The notes beneath the pieces are model-generated. The model was not told where the DNA came from. It ran no database searches and saw nothing but the letters and a program-made list of their open reading frames with translations. Positions 25,522-39,298 of a stretch of 64,000 nt of DNA are shown piece by piece. The stretch's first letter is position 1; each line of letters starts with the position of its first letter. The DNA is taken from contig NC_007777.1 of NCBI RefSeq assembly GCF_000013345.1, positions 372,001 through 436,000 on the forward strand, read 5' to 3'. This DNA is from Frankia casuarinae (GTDB lineage Bacteria; Actinomycetota; Actinomycetes; Frankiales; Frankiaceae). A program made the translations under genes and the position numbers.

Positions 25522-26930
25522 GCGCTGCGACGTCGTCCGCCCGCCCGCCGAGGGCCGGGGCGCCGCTCCCACCCGCCGGGCCGGGTGGCGGGTCTGGTGG
25601 CGACCCGGCGGGCGCATCGCTGCGTCCGGCCGTGCTGTTCTCCCCGGCCCGGCTGCGCCAGCTCGGGGTGCTGCTGCTGGTGGGTGTGCTCGCCGCGGTG
25701 GTGACCGGTCCGGCCGGGGGCTCCGACAAACCGCTGAAGGCATTTCAGGATTCGGTGCTGGACGCGCGGATCCTGCCCTACCTGGGGCTCGCCGCCGCGT
25801 TGTGGATCGTCCTGGCGCTCGGCGTCGAACTGCGGGGCGCGGCGGGCCGGCTGACGGCCGGCATCCGGGGGCCGGTGAGCGCGGCCTACGCCACCCGGGG
25901 CGGCCCGATCGCGCTGAACCTGGCGCTTCTGGCGGTCGCGATCATCGCCCCGCTGGTCGTCTCGACCGCCGCGCAGCAGTCGATGGTCAACGACATCGGC
26001 ATCTACGCGCTGCTCGCACTGGGCCTGAACGTCGTGGTCGGCTACGCCGGCCTGCTCGACCTCGGCTACATCGCCTTCTTCGCCATCGGTGCCTACGCGA
26101 CGGCCTACTTCACCTCACAGACCGCGATGCCGTGGCACGCGCCCTTCGTGCTCAACCCGTTCTTCGTCTTCCCGATCGCGCTGGTCCTTGCCGCGCTCGC
26201 CGGCGTCGTCCTGGGCGCGCCGACGCTGCGGCTGCGGGGTGACTACCTGGCGATCGTCACGCTCGGTTTCGGTGAGATCATCCATTTGATCGCGAACAAC
26301 GCCGACAACATCACGAACGGTGCCCGGGGGGCCTTCGGCGTTCCGCACCTGTCGATCAACCTGCTCGGCCTCGGCTACGAGTGGGGCATCGATCCGCTGC
26401 CGTATTACTACCTGCTCCTGGCCATCATCGTCGGAGTCATGATCGCCTTCGGTCGGCTGGAACGGTCCAGGATCGGCCGGGCCTGGGCGGCGATCCGCGA
26501 GGACGAGATCGCAGCCGAGGCGACCGGGGTCGCGACCCTGCGGATGAAGCTGCTCGCCTTCGCTATCGGCGCCTCGGTGTCGGGCTTCGCCGGCGTGCTC
26601 TTCGCCTCCAAACAGTTCTTCAACCCGCAGAGCTTCAGCCTGCAGGCGTCGTTCTTCGTCGTCGCCGTCGTCATCTTCGGCGGGATGGGTTCCCGGCTCG
26701 GGGTGGTGGTCGGTGCCGTCGTCCTCCAGGGCATCGCCTTCTACCTGCGCGACAAGGTCCCGCCCGCGGACCGGTACATCTACTTCGGCGCTGTCATCGT
26801 GATCATGATGATCTTCCGTCCGCAGGGACTCGTGCCGTCGCGCCGGCGGCGTCGGGAGATCCAGCTCGCGGAGGCCGGCATCGGCGCGGCGGACTCCCTG
26901 GGCGCCGCGCCCACGGGGGGCAAGCCGTGA
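25518..26930 (+). CDS. livM: ABC transporter permease LivM
   Basis: This is a 470-residue permease starting at GTG 25518 inside the livH stop. The conserved BPD_transp_2 part covers about residues 140-440 (DIGIYALLALGLNVVVGYAG, RLRGDYLAIVTLGFGEIIHL, RAWAAIREDEIAAEATGV). The N-terminal 135 residues are an extension with a Pro/Gly-rich start and two to three extra helices, common in actinobacterial LivM. It pairs with LivH to form the channel and overlaps livG by 4 bp. Confidence 0.94.
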   Translation: MSAATSSARPPRAGAPLPPAGPGGGSGGDPAGASLRPAVLFSPARLRQLGVLLLVGVLAAVVTGPAGGSDKPLKAFQDSVLDARILPYLGLAAALWIVLALGVELRGAAGRLTAGIRGPVSAAYATRGGPIALNLALLAVAIIAPLVVSTAAQQSMVNDIGIYALLALGLNVVVGYAGLLDLGYIAFFAIGAYATAYFTSQTAMPWHAPFVLNPFFVFPIALVLAALAGVVLGAPTLRLRGDYLAIVTLGFGEIIHLIANNADNITNGARGAFGVPHLSINLLGLGYEWGIDPLPYYYLLLAIIVGVMIAFGRLERSRIGRAWAAIREDEIAAEATGVATLRMKLLAFAIGASVSGFAGVLFASKQFFNPQSFSLQASFFVVAVVIFGGMGSRLGVVVGAVVLQGIAFYLRDKVPPADRYIYFGAVIVIMMIFRPQGLVPSRRRRREIQLAEAGIGAADSLGAAPTGGKP

Positions 26931-27937
26931 CCAGGGGCGGAGCGCACCGCGTCTCCCCGCCGGGACACCGGCGCTCCCGGGACCGGCAGCGCGGGAGCAG
27001 CCAGGGCCGCGGGAGCAGCCAGGGCCGCGGGGACAGCCAGGGCCCGGGGGAAGCCGGGCGCGGCGGAGGCCCGGAGGACCTAGTGGTGGAGGCCCGCGAC
27101 CTGGCGCTGCGGTTCGGGGGTGTGACCAGCCTCGACGGCGTCTCACTGCGCCAGCGCCGGGGCGAGATCCTGGCGGTGATCGGACCGAACGGGGCCGGCA
27201 AGACCTCGCTGTTCAACTGCCTCACCGGGGCATACCGCCCGCAGCAGGGATCGGTCACCTTCTGGCCCCGGCCCGGCCGGCAGGCCGAGCTGGTGGGGCG
27301 CAGTCCGCACGCCATCACCCGGCTCGGCGTCGCCCGGACCTTCCAGAACATCCGGCTCTTCCCCGCCCTGTCGGCGCTGGAGAACGTCCAGATCGGGACC
27401 GAGGTGCGGCAGCGGTACGGGCCGCTGGCCGCGGTGCTGGGGCTGCCGGGCGCCCGGCGGGCCGAGCGTGACGGCGTGCGGCACGCGCTGGAGCTGCTTG
27501 AGCTCGTGGGCCTGCCGCACCGGGCGCACGAGCTCGCCTCGTCGCTGCCCTACGGCGAGCAACGCCGGTTGGAGATCGCCCGGGCGCTCGGTACCGAGCC
27601 GCGCCTGCTGCTGCTCGACGAGCCCGCGGCCGGCACGAACCCGGCGGAGAAGCGTGACCTGGCAGAGTTGATCATCCGGATCGCGGGCACCGGGGTGTCG
27701 GTCCTGCTCATCGAGCATGACATGCGGCTGGTCATGTCGGTGGCGACCTCGGTGGTGGTGCTCAACTTCGGCCGGATCATCGCGTCCGGCACGCCGGTGG
27801 AGGTCCAGCGGGACCCGGCGGTCATCGAGGCGTACCTGGGCCTGGCCGACGCCGGCGCGGCGGATCCCGATGTGGTGGATCCCGATGTGGTGGATCCCGG
27901 CGCGGCCGGCCCCGCCGGGTGGAAGGAACTGCGCTGA
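26927..27937 (+). CDS. livG: ABC transporter ATP-binding protein LivG
   Basis: This is a 336-residue ATPase with Walker A GPNGAGKTSLFN, a Q-loop region, the signature region LPYGEQRRLEIARAL (LPYGEQ in place of LSGGQ), Walker B LLLLDEPAAGTNP and the H-loop LLIEHDMRLV. The first 45 residues (GTG 26927) are an Arg/Ser/Gly-rich extension made of an 18-bp repeat and are not part of the fold; a later start near VVEARDLALRF is possible. The C-terminus adds a DPDVV repeat. It shares one base with the livF start (TGATG). Confidence 0.93.
   Translation: MTRGGAHRVSPPGHRRSRDRQRGSSQGRGSSQGRGDSQGPGEAGRGGGPEDLVVEARDLALRFGGVTSLDGVSLRQRRGEILAVIGPNGAGKTSLFNCLTGAYRPQQGSVTFWPRPGRQAELVGRSPHAITRLGVARTFQNIRLFPALSALENVQIGTEVRQRYGPLAAVLGLPGARRAERDGVRHALELLELVGLPHRAHELASSLPYGEQRRLEIARALGTEPRLLLLDEPAAGTNPAEKRDLAELIIRIAGTGVSVLLIEHDMRLVMSVATSVVVLNFGRIIASGTPVEVQRDPAVIEAYLGLADAGAADPDVVDPDVVDPGAAGPAGWKELR
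26991..27044. repeat. In-frame 18-bp minisatellite at the LivG N-terminus
   Basis: Two exact copies of gcgggagcagccagggcc and one variant copy (gcggggacagccagggcc) encode a Gly/Ser/Gln-rich extension. A second, 15-bp pair (gatcccgatgtggtg) lies at 27863-27892 near the C-terminus of the same gene. Confidence 0.9.
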
Positions 27938-28665
27938 TGCTGCTGACCCTGGCCAATGTCGAGGTCGCCTACGGCGCCGTCACCGCCCTGCGCGGCGTCA
28001 GCCTGGAGGTGGCCGAGGGCGAGATCGTCACCCTGCTCGGGGCCAACGGCGCCGGCAAGACAACCACGCTGCGGACGGTCTCCGGACTGCTGCGGCCCCG
28101 GGCGGGACAGACGTGGCTGGACGGTCGCCCATTGTCGTCAATTCCGGCGCACGAACTCGTCGGCCGGGGGGTGAGCCACGTGCCCGAGGGCCGGCGAATC
28201 TTCCCGAGCATGAGTGTCCGAGAGAACCTCCTGATGGGCGCCTACCACGATCGCCGGCATGTGCGGACCGACCTCGGCCGGGTGCTCGCGCTCTTCCCCC
28301 GGCTGGCCGAGCGGATCGCGCAGCCGGGAGGCACGTTGTCCGGCGGCGAGCAGCAGATGCTCGCGATCGGACGCGCGCTGATGAGCCGTCCCCGGCTGAT
28401 GCTCCTCGACGAGCCGTCGATGGGGCTGGCCCCAATGATCGTTCAGACCATCTTCGAGGTGATCGCGGAGATCAACCGGGAGGGGGTCGCGGTACTGCTG
28501 GTCGAGCAGAACGCGGCCTCGGCGCTGCGGATCGCGGGCCGCGGCTACGTGCTGGAGACCGGCGAGGTCGTGCTGGCGGGTACCGCCGCGAGTCTGCTGG
28601 CCGACGACCGGGTCCGGCAGGCCTACCTCGGGGAGGACGTCGGCGGCCGGACCACCGCAGGCTGA
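27937..28665 (+). CDS. livF: ABC transporter ATP-binding protein LivF
   Basis: This is a 242-residue second ATPase of the transporter: Walker A GANGAGKTTTLRTV, signature TLSGGEQQMLAIGRAL, Walker B LMLLDEPSMGLAP, and H-loop-equivalent VAVLLVEQNAASAL with the LivF-type Gln/Asn. It is the last gene of the operon. The following 69 bp separate it from the convergent sugar-lactone oxidase. Confidence 0.95.
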   Translation: MLLTLANVEVAYGAVTALRGVSLEVAEGEIVTLLGANGAGKTTTLRTVSGLLRPRAGQTWLDGRPLSSIPAHELVGRGVSHVPEGRRIFPSMSVRENLLMGAYHDRRHVRTDLGRVLALFPRLAERIAQPGGTLSGGEQQMLAIGRALMSRPRLMLLDEPSMGLAPMIVQTIFEVIAEINREGVAVLLVEQNAASALRIAGRGYVLETGEVVLAGTAASLLADDRVRQAYLGEDVGGRTTAG

Positions 28666-28734
28666 ACCGCCCGCGACCGCTGCTCCGCCCGTCGCCACAT
28701 CGGCGAGAAACCGCCGTGGCGTGCCGCGGTCGGG

Positions 28735-30087
28735 TCACCGAGCGTTGGTGGCGCAGGCCGGTGAGCCGAGGACGCGGTCGAGATACGCGTTCGCGAACAC
28801 CCCGGTCGGGTCGGCGGCGTCGCGCACGGCCAGGAAGTCGTCGAAACGGGGATAGAGCCCACGCAGCGTCGCCGCGTCCAGTGAATGCAGTTTGCCCCAG
28901 TGCGGCCGGCCGCCGACCGACAACATGATTTTCTCGGCGAGGCCGAAGTAGTCGCCGTGCGCACCGCGATGATCCACGTGCACGGCGATGTAGGCGGTGT
29001 CGCGGCCGTACGCCGTCGATATCGGGATCTCGTCCGCGGCGGCACATCGGACCTCCACCGGGAAGACGGCACGCACGTCCGCGCTCCCCATGGCGTAGAC
29101 CAGCTCACGCAGCGTCGCGGCGAGATCGGCACGGGGGAGGGCGTACTCCATCTCCTTGAACCGGACCCGGCGGTGGGAGGTGAACACCCGGTAGGACAGG
29201 TCGCGGAACGTGCGGCTGCCCGAGGCCCGCGCGCTGACGTGCGCGATGGGCCGCACCGCCGCGGGCATCCGCCGGCCCGTCGTCATCAGCGCGCCGAAGA
29301 GGGTGTTCGACACCAGTTCGTCGTCAACCCAGCAGCGCAGCCGGGGCAGCGGCGCCAGGCCGTCGTCGAGCGGACGCCGCTGCCCGCGTCTGACCAGGGC
29401 CGTCGTGGTGTGCGGAAACCACGAGAAGCGGAGGTGGTCGGTCTGGTCGACGAGATCGTCGTAGGTGTCGAGGACCTCGTCCAGGCGCATCGGACCCTCC
29501 TGGACCTGCAGGGCGAACAGCGGCACCGCCTGCAGGGTGACCGACGTGACGACGCCGACGGCACCCAGGCCCAGCCGGGCGGCGGCGAACAACTCGGGAC
29601 GTTCGCCGCGTGAACAGGTGACCACACTGCCGTCGCCGAGTACCACCTCGAGTGCCCGGACCTGGGTGCACAGGCCGCCGAAGCGGCTCCCGGTGCCGTG
29701 GGTGCCGGTCGAGATGGCACCCGCGATGGTCACCTCGTCGACGTCGCCCTGGTTGGTCAGGGCGAGCCCGGCCTCCGCGAGCAGCCGGTTCAGCCGGCGC
29801 ATGGTCATCCCACCGCGCACCGTCACCAGGCCGCTGCCGCCGTCCAGAGCGACGAGGTCGGCGCACCTGTCCAGGCGGACCTGGACGGAGCCCGGGTCCG
29901 GGCGGCCGATGGCGCTCATGGAATGGGACGATCCGATCGCCCGGATCTGATGGCCGTCCCGGATGGCGGTACCGACCAGGGCGGAGATCTCCTCCGCGTC
30001 GCGGGGGCGGGCGAGGCGCACCGACCGGACGGTCTCGTTGCCCGCCCAGTTGCGCCAGGCCGAGGACTTACCAACGGGCGAGCCCAT
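28735..30087 (-). CDS. FAD-linked sugar-1,4-lactone oxidase (D-arabinono/L-gulono-lactone oxidase family)
   Basis: This is a 450-residue VAO-type flavoenzyme. ATG 30087 follows a strong GGAGGTGCCC site, although the frame is open to 30156. The N-terminal FAD-binding domain has HQIRAIGSSHSMSAIG, where the His would bind FAD covalently, and AGAISTGTHGTGSRFGGL. The C-terminal ALO domain ends with the hallmark HWGK (RPHWGKLHSLD). Family members oxidise sugar lactones or alditols with oxygen and release hydrogen peroxide. Substrate is uncertain. It lies downstream of the acyltransferase gene on the same strand. Confidence 0.9.
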   Translation of the reverse strand: MGSPVGKSSAWRNWAGNETVRSVRLARPRDAEEISALVGTAIRDGHQIRAIGSSHSMSAIGRPDPGSVQVRLDRCADLVALDGGSGLVTVRGGMTMRRLNRLLAEAGLALTNQGDVDEVTIAGAISTGTHGTGSRFGGLCTQVRALEVVLGDGSVVTCSRGERPELFAAARLGLGAVGVVTSVTLQAVPLFALQVQEGPMRLDEVLDTYDDLVDQTDHLRFSWFPHTTTALVRRGQRRPLDDGLAPLPRLRCWVDDELVSNTLFGALMTTGRRMPAAVRPIAHVSARASGSRTFRDLSYRVFTSHRRVRFKEMEYALPRADLAATLRELVYAMGSADVRAVFPVEVRCAAADEIPISTAYGRDTAYIAVHVDHRGAHGDYFGLAEKIMLSVGGRPHWGKLHSLDAATLRGLYPRFDDFLAVRDAADPTGVFANAYLDRVLGSPACATNAR

Positions 30088-30258
30088 GGGCACCTCCGTC
30101 TGCCGGGACCGATGGCCGCGGTCCGGGGCCGGTCCGAAGTCGGGACCGGCCACCATCGTGAACCGGGCCTTCCCGGCTCCGTCACGCGGGGGGCGGGTGA
30201 TGGCCGTTCACAGGGCGATGCGTCGTCCGACCTCCGTCCGGGCGGGATGGGCCGGTGG

Positions 30259-31551
30259 TCACGGACGAGCGACAGGTACGACATGATCCGCGCTTGCGGA
30301 CTCCGGTGGGATCCGCGGTCGCACATCGGGCAGCAGACTCCGGTAGGCATGACGGGGGGACGATCGTGACCGGAGTACCCCCATCAGCCATCGGCGGGCC
30401 GGGCCTTCCACCGTGTGATGCAGGGCCGCGGCGAAGGCGAAGGACAGGGCGAAGTCGGCGAGGATGGCGAGCGCCGTCCCGGCCGCGGTGGTGGCGTCGA
30501 CCCAGCCGAGTTCCCCGCTGATCGTGAGTGTGGCGGGGTGAATGAGATAGAAGGCGTAGGAGATCTCGCCGAAATAGACGAGTGGGCGGGAGCTGAACAC
30601 CGGAATCCGGCGGCCGTCCGCCTCACGGGTGCCGGCCAGGAAGATGATGATGGCAAACGCCGGCAGTGTGAGCGTGTCCATGAATCCCTGTAGATGGCCG
30701 TAGCGGTAGCCCAGGAGTATCGGGACGACCAGCCAGGCGCAGGAGAAGGCGGTGAGCATCCGACGCTGCCACGGCGTTGCGCGGGCACCCTCACGAGCCA
30801 GCAACCCAAGGACCACGCCAAGGACGAACTCGCCGAGCCGCACCGCCGGGTTCGCGTACGCGGCAAGATCGAACCGAGAGCCCGCGGTGCTCGCCGCACA
30901 TGCCACGGCCGCGGCAGGGAGAACGAACAGGAGCGCGGCGCGGATGCGTTCGGGGTTGGTGCGGGTCGCGAACCTGCGGTACACGTGGGGGAAGACCAGG
31001 TAGAAGAACGCCTCGCAGGACAACGACCACAGCACGGCACCACCCCAGCCGAAATAGATCGACTGGGTTGGAACCCATGCCTGGACGAGGAGCAGACTCG
31101 GCAGGATGGAGAGGGGCTTCGAGCCGAAGTCCCCCAATGTCCCCAGCGGCCACGCGATCGCGAGCCAGATCCAGATGGCGGCGAAGTACAGGGGATAGAC
31201 CCGGGCGAACCGGCGCCAGTAGAACTGCCCCGCGGTGATCGGCCTGGTCGCCCAGGTGAGGACGAACCCCGACAGCACGAAGAAGAACGTGACGCCCACG
31301 TAACCGATGTTGCCCAGCACCGCGACCACCGGCAGGGTCCCCTGGACGTCCGCGTGGATGTGGCGGAGGAACACCAGAGTGGCGGCGACTCCCCGCAAGC
31401 CGGTCAACGTGGGCAGCTCCAGCCCGGTCTGAGGTGCTGGGAGCTGCCGCGAGGGACGGAAGCTCTCCTGCTGGGCGGATTCTGGCGAGGTCCTCCGGGT
31501 CAACGCGCCCCCTTGATCGTCAGCCGTGCGTGCCGTCCCAGGCGAGGCCAC
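30259..31551 (-). CDS. Acyltransferase 3 (OafA-like) membrane protein
   Basis: This has about 430 residues from GTG 31551, which has GAGG at suitable spacing; a TTG at 31572 extends the frame. It is an integral-membrane O-acyltransferase with about ten helices. It begins with the family motif LTGLRGVAATLVFLRHIHA (conserved Arg and His), then GYVGVTFFFVLSGFVLTW and RRFARVYPLYFAA, and late VYFGEISYAFYLIHP. Such proteins acetylate or succinylate polysaccharides, lipids or antibiotics. No glycan biosynthesis genes are adjacent, so the acceptor is unknown. The C-terminal 45 residues are a polar tail. Confidence 0.92.
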   Translation of the reverse strand: MASPGTARTADDQGGALTRRTSPESAQQESFRPSRQLPAPQTGLELPTLTGLRGVAATLVFLRHIHADVQGTLPVVAVLGNIGYVGVTFFFVLSGFVLTWATRPITAGQFYWRRFARVYPLYFAAIWIWLAIAWPLGTLGDFGSKPLSILPSLLLVQAWVPTQSIYFGWGGAVLWSLSCEAFFYLVFPHVYRRFATRTNPERIRAALLFVLPAAAVACAASTAGSRFDLAAYANPAVRLGEFVLGVVLGLLAREGARATPWQRRMLTAFSCAWLVVPILLGYRYGHLQGFMDTLTLPAFAIIIFLAGTREADGRRIPVFSSRPLVYFGEISYAFYLIHPATLTISGELGWVDATTAAGTALAILADFALSFAFAAALHHTVEGPARRWLMGVLRSRSSPRHAYRSLLPDVRPRIPPESASADHVVPVARP

Positions 31552-31694
31552 GGCGATACCTCGGAGGAACAAACACTAACGTAGGTGTTGAATTGCCCAT
31601 CGCGCCCCCGATCGGGTGAACATCGTGGCGCCGGCAGCCGGCTAGCGGGCGAACCTGGGACCTGGGCGGCAGTCGCCGCACAGCGTTGTGAGGT

Positions 31695-32537
31695 CTAGCC
31701 CGTCTGCGGACGAGCTACGAACGAGTCCACTGGTCCGGGTCCATAGGTGGGGCGTATCACGATCTCGGTGATACTCGCGCGGTCGGGAAGTGCCACTGCC
31801 CCGGTCACGACGTCGGCGATGTCGTCGGGCGCGATGAGCAGGTCGGCATTCCACGCCCGCCCCTCGGCCTGGAAGATTTTTTGCTGCATGGGGGTCGCCG
31901 TGCGGCCCGGGAAGACCGTGCACACCCGCACCCCGGCAGCCGAGACCTCCGCCCGCAGGCTGTCGGCGATCGCCCGCAGGGCGTGCTTGGCCGCGGCGTA
32001 CTGGCCGACGCCGGCGCCGGCGGACAAGCCCTGGGTGGAGTTGATGAACACCACGTCGCCACCGGTCCGGACGAGGTCCGGAATCAGCATCTGGGTGAGC
32101 ACATAGGGCGCGCGTACATTGATGTCCAGCTGTTCGTCAAGGTCGGTCAGTGGGGCGTCGGCGATCGCGCCGCGGTGGTAGGCCCCTGCCGAGTGCACCA
32201 GGATCTTCAGGTCCGTGGGCTGATCACGGACCATGTCGACCAGACAGCCGCGGTCCGCGGGATCGGTGATGTCCGCAGCCTGGTGATGGATGGTCAGACC
32301 GACCTCGTCGGCCTCCTTGACCATCCTCGCCAGCACCTCCTCATCGCGACCGGTCGCGATGACAAATGCGCCGGCCCGCGCCAACCGAAGGGCGACGGCG
32401 CGCCCGATCCCGCTGGAGGCACCGGTGACCAGTGCGCCGCGGCCGGCGAGCTGGGGCAGGTGGGGCAGGTGGGTACGCGGACTTCCGCCTAGCAGATGGT
32501 CGGCACAGGCGATGGCCAGGTTCTGCTTTGCCGTCAC
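31695..32537 (-). CDS. Short-chain dehydrogenase/reductase
   Basis: This has about 280 residues from GTG 32537, with GAGGAG about ten bases upstream; the longer open frame to 32696 is probably not used. It is a classical SDR: nucleotide loop [39 protein letters not shown] (variant of NNAG), Ser of the triad in VVFINSTQGLS, and YAAAKHALRAI with Tyr and Lys. It probably uses NADP(H), given the basic Arg in IATGRDEE. The C-terminus has RPTYGPGPVDSF. Substrate is unknown. It is followed by the acyltransferase gene after 143 bp. Confidence 0.9.
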   Translation of the reverse strand: MTAKQNLAIACADHLLGGSPRTHLPHLPQLAGRGALVTGASSGIGRAVALRLARAGAFVIATGRDEEVLARMVKEADEVGLTIHHQAADITDPADRGCLVDMVRDQPTDLKILVHSAGAYHRGAIADAPLTDLDEQLDINVRAPYVLTQMLIPDLVRTGGDVVFINSTQGLSAGAGVGQYAAAKHALRAIADSLRAEVSAAGVRVCTVFPGRTATPMQQKIFQAEGRAWNADLLIAPDDIADVVTGAVALPDRASITEIVIRPTYGPGPVDSFVARPQTG

Positions 32538-33077
32538 TGCTTGGACGCTCCTCGGCAGAGTGGCGCAGGTCGCTAACCTGGACGAACACGAGCAGGCTGC
32601 CGCTGGGATCCGCGGACGGGTCCCGTTCGCCAGCGCGAACACGCGTCGATGCGGGTCGATCGCGGCTATCTGCGGCGAAGTAGCCACATCCCGCACGGTT
32701 GCGACTGTACCATCACGTAACGGTCGAGTATGCGTTGGCGCCCAGGGCCGCCCCAGCTCTCCAATCCCCGCCAGGAACGCGGTCAGGTCGAGTGGAGCGA
32801 CCGAGGCCGGCGGCTTCCGCTGTCGCTGCGATCAGCGGATCGGGGACGCTCGGGGCCCGGTGATGGCCGGCTGCGGCGGCAAGCGTGCGGCGCGGATACT
32901 CGACACGCGAGATTCCGGCTCGGGCGGAGGCAGCGTCGAGCTTGGGGAGAACCGCGTCGGCACGTCACGTACGAGGATGTCGGCCACCGGCGTCACCTCA
33001 CAGGTTCAATATCAGATTCCTCAATCGCGATATCATGGCCGCTTCTGTGCGGGCACCTACCCCACTCACCTCGCAAC
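32538..33077. other. 540-bp spacer between the P-type ATPase and SDR genes
   Basis: Frames in both strands here are extensions or Arg/Ser/Gly-rich peptides without motifs. A locally A+T-rich pocket at 33000-33045 contains two copies of a tatc-centred motif (aatatcag and gcgatatcat). It may include the ATPase transcript end and the SDR promoter. No gene is supported. Confidence 0.5.
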
Positions 33078-37643
<4,566 letters not shown>

Positions 37644-37739
37644 CCGCGCGGCCTCCTCCTCATCATTGCGTGATCATCGCGTGCGGCGGGCGCGGGCCAC
37701 GGCTGCCTCGTAGTCCTAACCGACTACCCTCTCCGCACG

Positions 37740-37776
37740 CGTACTAACTGATCGTTCTAGGAGATCAGTTAGTACG
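37740..37776 (-). terminator. 14-bp-arm perfect inverted repeat at the end of the secreted-protein gene
   Basis: Perfect arms CGTACTAACTGATC (37740-37753) and GATCAGTTAGTACG (37763-37776) flank a 9-base loop, and the TAA stop of the gene at 37769 lies inside the right arm. It can fold on either strand. It lacks a T-run, as do many actinobacterial terminators. It stands between the secreted-protein gene and the ATPase on the same strand. A protein-binding site is the alternative. Confidence 0.6.
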
Positions 37777-38983
37777 AGGACCGGACGCCGTGGCTCTGCA
37801 CCGCCCCCCGGGCGGTGGCCAGCGCCTGCGGTGAGAAGTTGATGTTGGACTGGTCCATGAAACTGAAGGCGAACAGCCCGTCCAGGCTGAGCTTGCGCAC
37901 CTCGTCACCGGCGAGCAGGGCGTGCATGTCCGCGTCCCAGGCCGCCTGCGACCCCGACTTGAAATGCGCCACCATGACCGGGCCGTACTGTCCCAGCAGC
38001 TTCGTCATGTTCCGCACGTCGGCGGCGTTGGAATCGTTCCCCATCGCCTGGAAGCTCTGGAAGTCCGACGCCCGCAGCACGTCCGCGAAGTGTGTGATCA
38101 GAGAGCGGCCGCCGCCCTTCACCGGATCGTCCCAGCGGCTCTGCCAACCGCCCCAGCCCAGCGACACCCGGGCGTTGGGCGCCCCGGCATGGAAGATCTC
38201 CTGGGTCGCCAGATAGCGGTCCTGCAGAGCCCGGTAGTAGTTCGTGGTCTCGGGTGTGGCGGCCCACTCGTTGGACTGGCACGGATATGTCTGCAGTTCG
38301 GTGAAGAGCGTGACGTAGAGCGCCGGGCCGTTCGCGGGTCCGGCGAAGATCGAGGCGAGCTCGCGGGCGTCGGTGAGAAAGGCGCCGGACAACGGGTACT
38401 CCCGGCCGCAGGCGGGGCCATGGGAGGTCTGGAAGGTCCCCACGCTGCCGGTGCCGTCGAGCCAGACGACGAGATGAATGCCGTGGCCGGAACGGTAGAC
38501 CTCGGGAATCAGGTCCGCCCGCCACTTCCGTAGAAAGCTCAGGTCGCCCGGGCCGTTGTACCAGGTGGTGAGAAAGTCCAGGTTCCCGGCGAGCGGCGAG
38601 GCGAGGGCGCTGTCGAGCGCCGGCCCGAGACCAAAGCGCAGCTTGCCCGGCTGGGTCGCCGGGACGGGTCGGATTCCCGCCGCCAGCGCCCGGCCCCAGG
38701 GGCCGGGCCGCGGATCCCCTTCATCGTGTGGTGCATGGGCGCCGTGTGGTGCATGGGCGCCGGGTGGTGCATGGGCGCCGGGTGGTGCATGGGCGCCGGG
38801 TGGGCCGGGAAGGCTGGCCGCGCTGGTGGGCCCTGGTCTGTCCGGGCTACTGGGCCCGGCCGCGCTGCTGCCGTCGCGGCCGCGGTGTTCGTGACCGAGG
38901 GTCGCGACAAGAACAGCACTCATGGCGAGGAGGACGAGGACGAGTGCGCCGGGATGTCGCGGCATTCGACTACGTAGGGACAC
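37769..38983 (-). CDS. Secreted protein with a glycoside-hydrolase-like fold (tentative)
   Basis: This is a 404-residue exported protein. A signal anchor (GALVLVLLAMSAVLVATLGH) occupies about residues 12-31, then comes a Pro/Gly/Ala/His linker of 18-bp repeats (GAHAPP). The globular part (about 120-404) contains NLDFLTTWYNGPGDLSFLRK, HLVVWLDGTGSVG, YYRALQDRYLATQEIFHAGA and VSLGWGGWQSRWDD, then FQAMGNDSNAADVRNMTK. The layout recalls TIM-barrel glycan hydrolases such as GH26-like proteins, but I cannot assign catalytic acids, so this is a guess at the fold. The stop codon is inside a long inverted repeat. Confidence 0.65.
   Translation of the reverse strand: MSLRSRMPRHPGALVLVLLAMSAVLVATLGHEHRGRDGSSAAGPSSPDRPGPTSAASLPGPPGAHAPPGAHAPPGAHAPHGAHAPHDEGDPRPGPWGRALAAGIRPVPATQPGKLRFGLGPALDSALASPLAGNLDFLTTWYNGPGDLSFLRKWRADLIPEVYRSGHGIHLVVWLDGTGSVGTFQTSHGPACGREYPLSGAFLTDARELASIFAGPANGPALYVTLFTELQTYPCQSNEWAATPETTNYYRALQDRYLATQEIFHAGAPNARVSLGWGGWQSRWDDPVKGGGRSLITHFADVLRASDFQSFQAMGNDSNAADVRNMTKLLGQYGPVMVAHFKSGSQAAWDADMHALLAGDEVRKLSLDGLFAFSFMDQSNINFSPQALATARGAVQSHGVRSSY
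38727..38798. repeat. In-frame 18-bp minisatellite (four copies) after the signal anchor of the secreted protein
   Basis: Two copies of tgtggtgcatgggcgccg and two of ggtggtgcatgggcgccg encode GAHAPH and GAHAPP on the minus strand. The His-rich linker could bind metal. Confidence 0.92.
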
Positions 38984-39298
38984 GATCCTCCTGCCGCGGT
39001 TGCCGGGTAGCGGCGAAATTGTAGTTGATTAGACGCGCATCGGAGTCATTCTTCGTGGGTGAGTCGAGCGGAGCGGGTGAGGGACTCTGACGGCGATGGT
39101 GACTTTCCGTAGTAATTTTCGCCGGGTTGTCGATGCTTGGCGTGAGCGATCTGTCGCCTAAGGGAAAATCCGCCTAGTGCCGGGTGAGTGCTCCTCCTTC
39201 CGGGTGTTCGATGATGGCGTTTCCTGACATCGCCCTGTGGCGTGCCCGGCGCGCCCGGCGCGGACGCCCGTGCGGAACCCCGGCTGAGCAGGAGGAGC
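38984..39298. other. Divergent spacer between the secreted protein and SDR genes
   Basis: This 315-bp spacer is clearly lower in G+C at 39000-39190, consistent with two divergent promoters. The plus-strand ribosome site GGAGGAGC lies directly before ATG 39299. Overlapping small minus-strand frames lack motifs, and no gene is supported. Confidence 0.55.
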
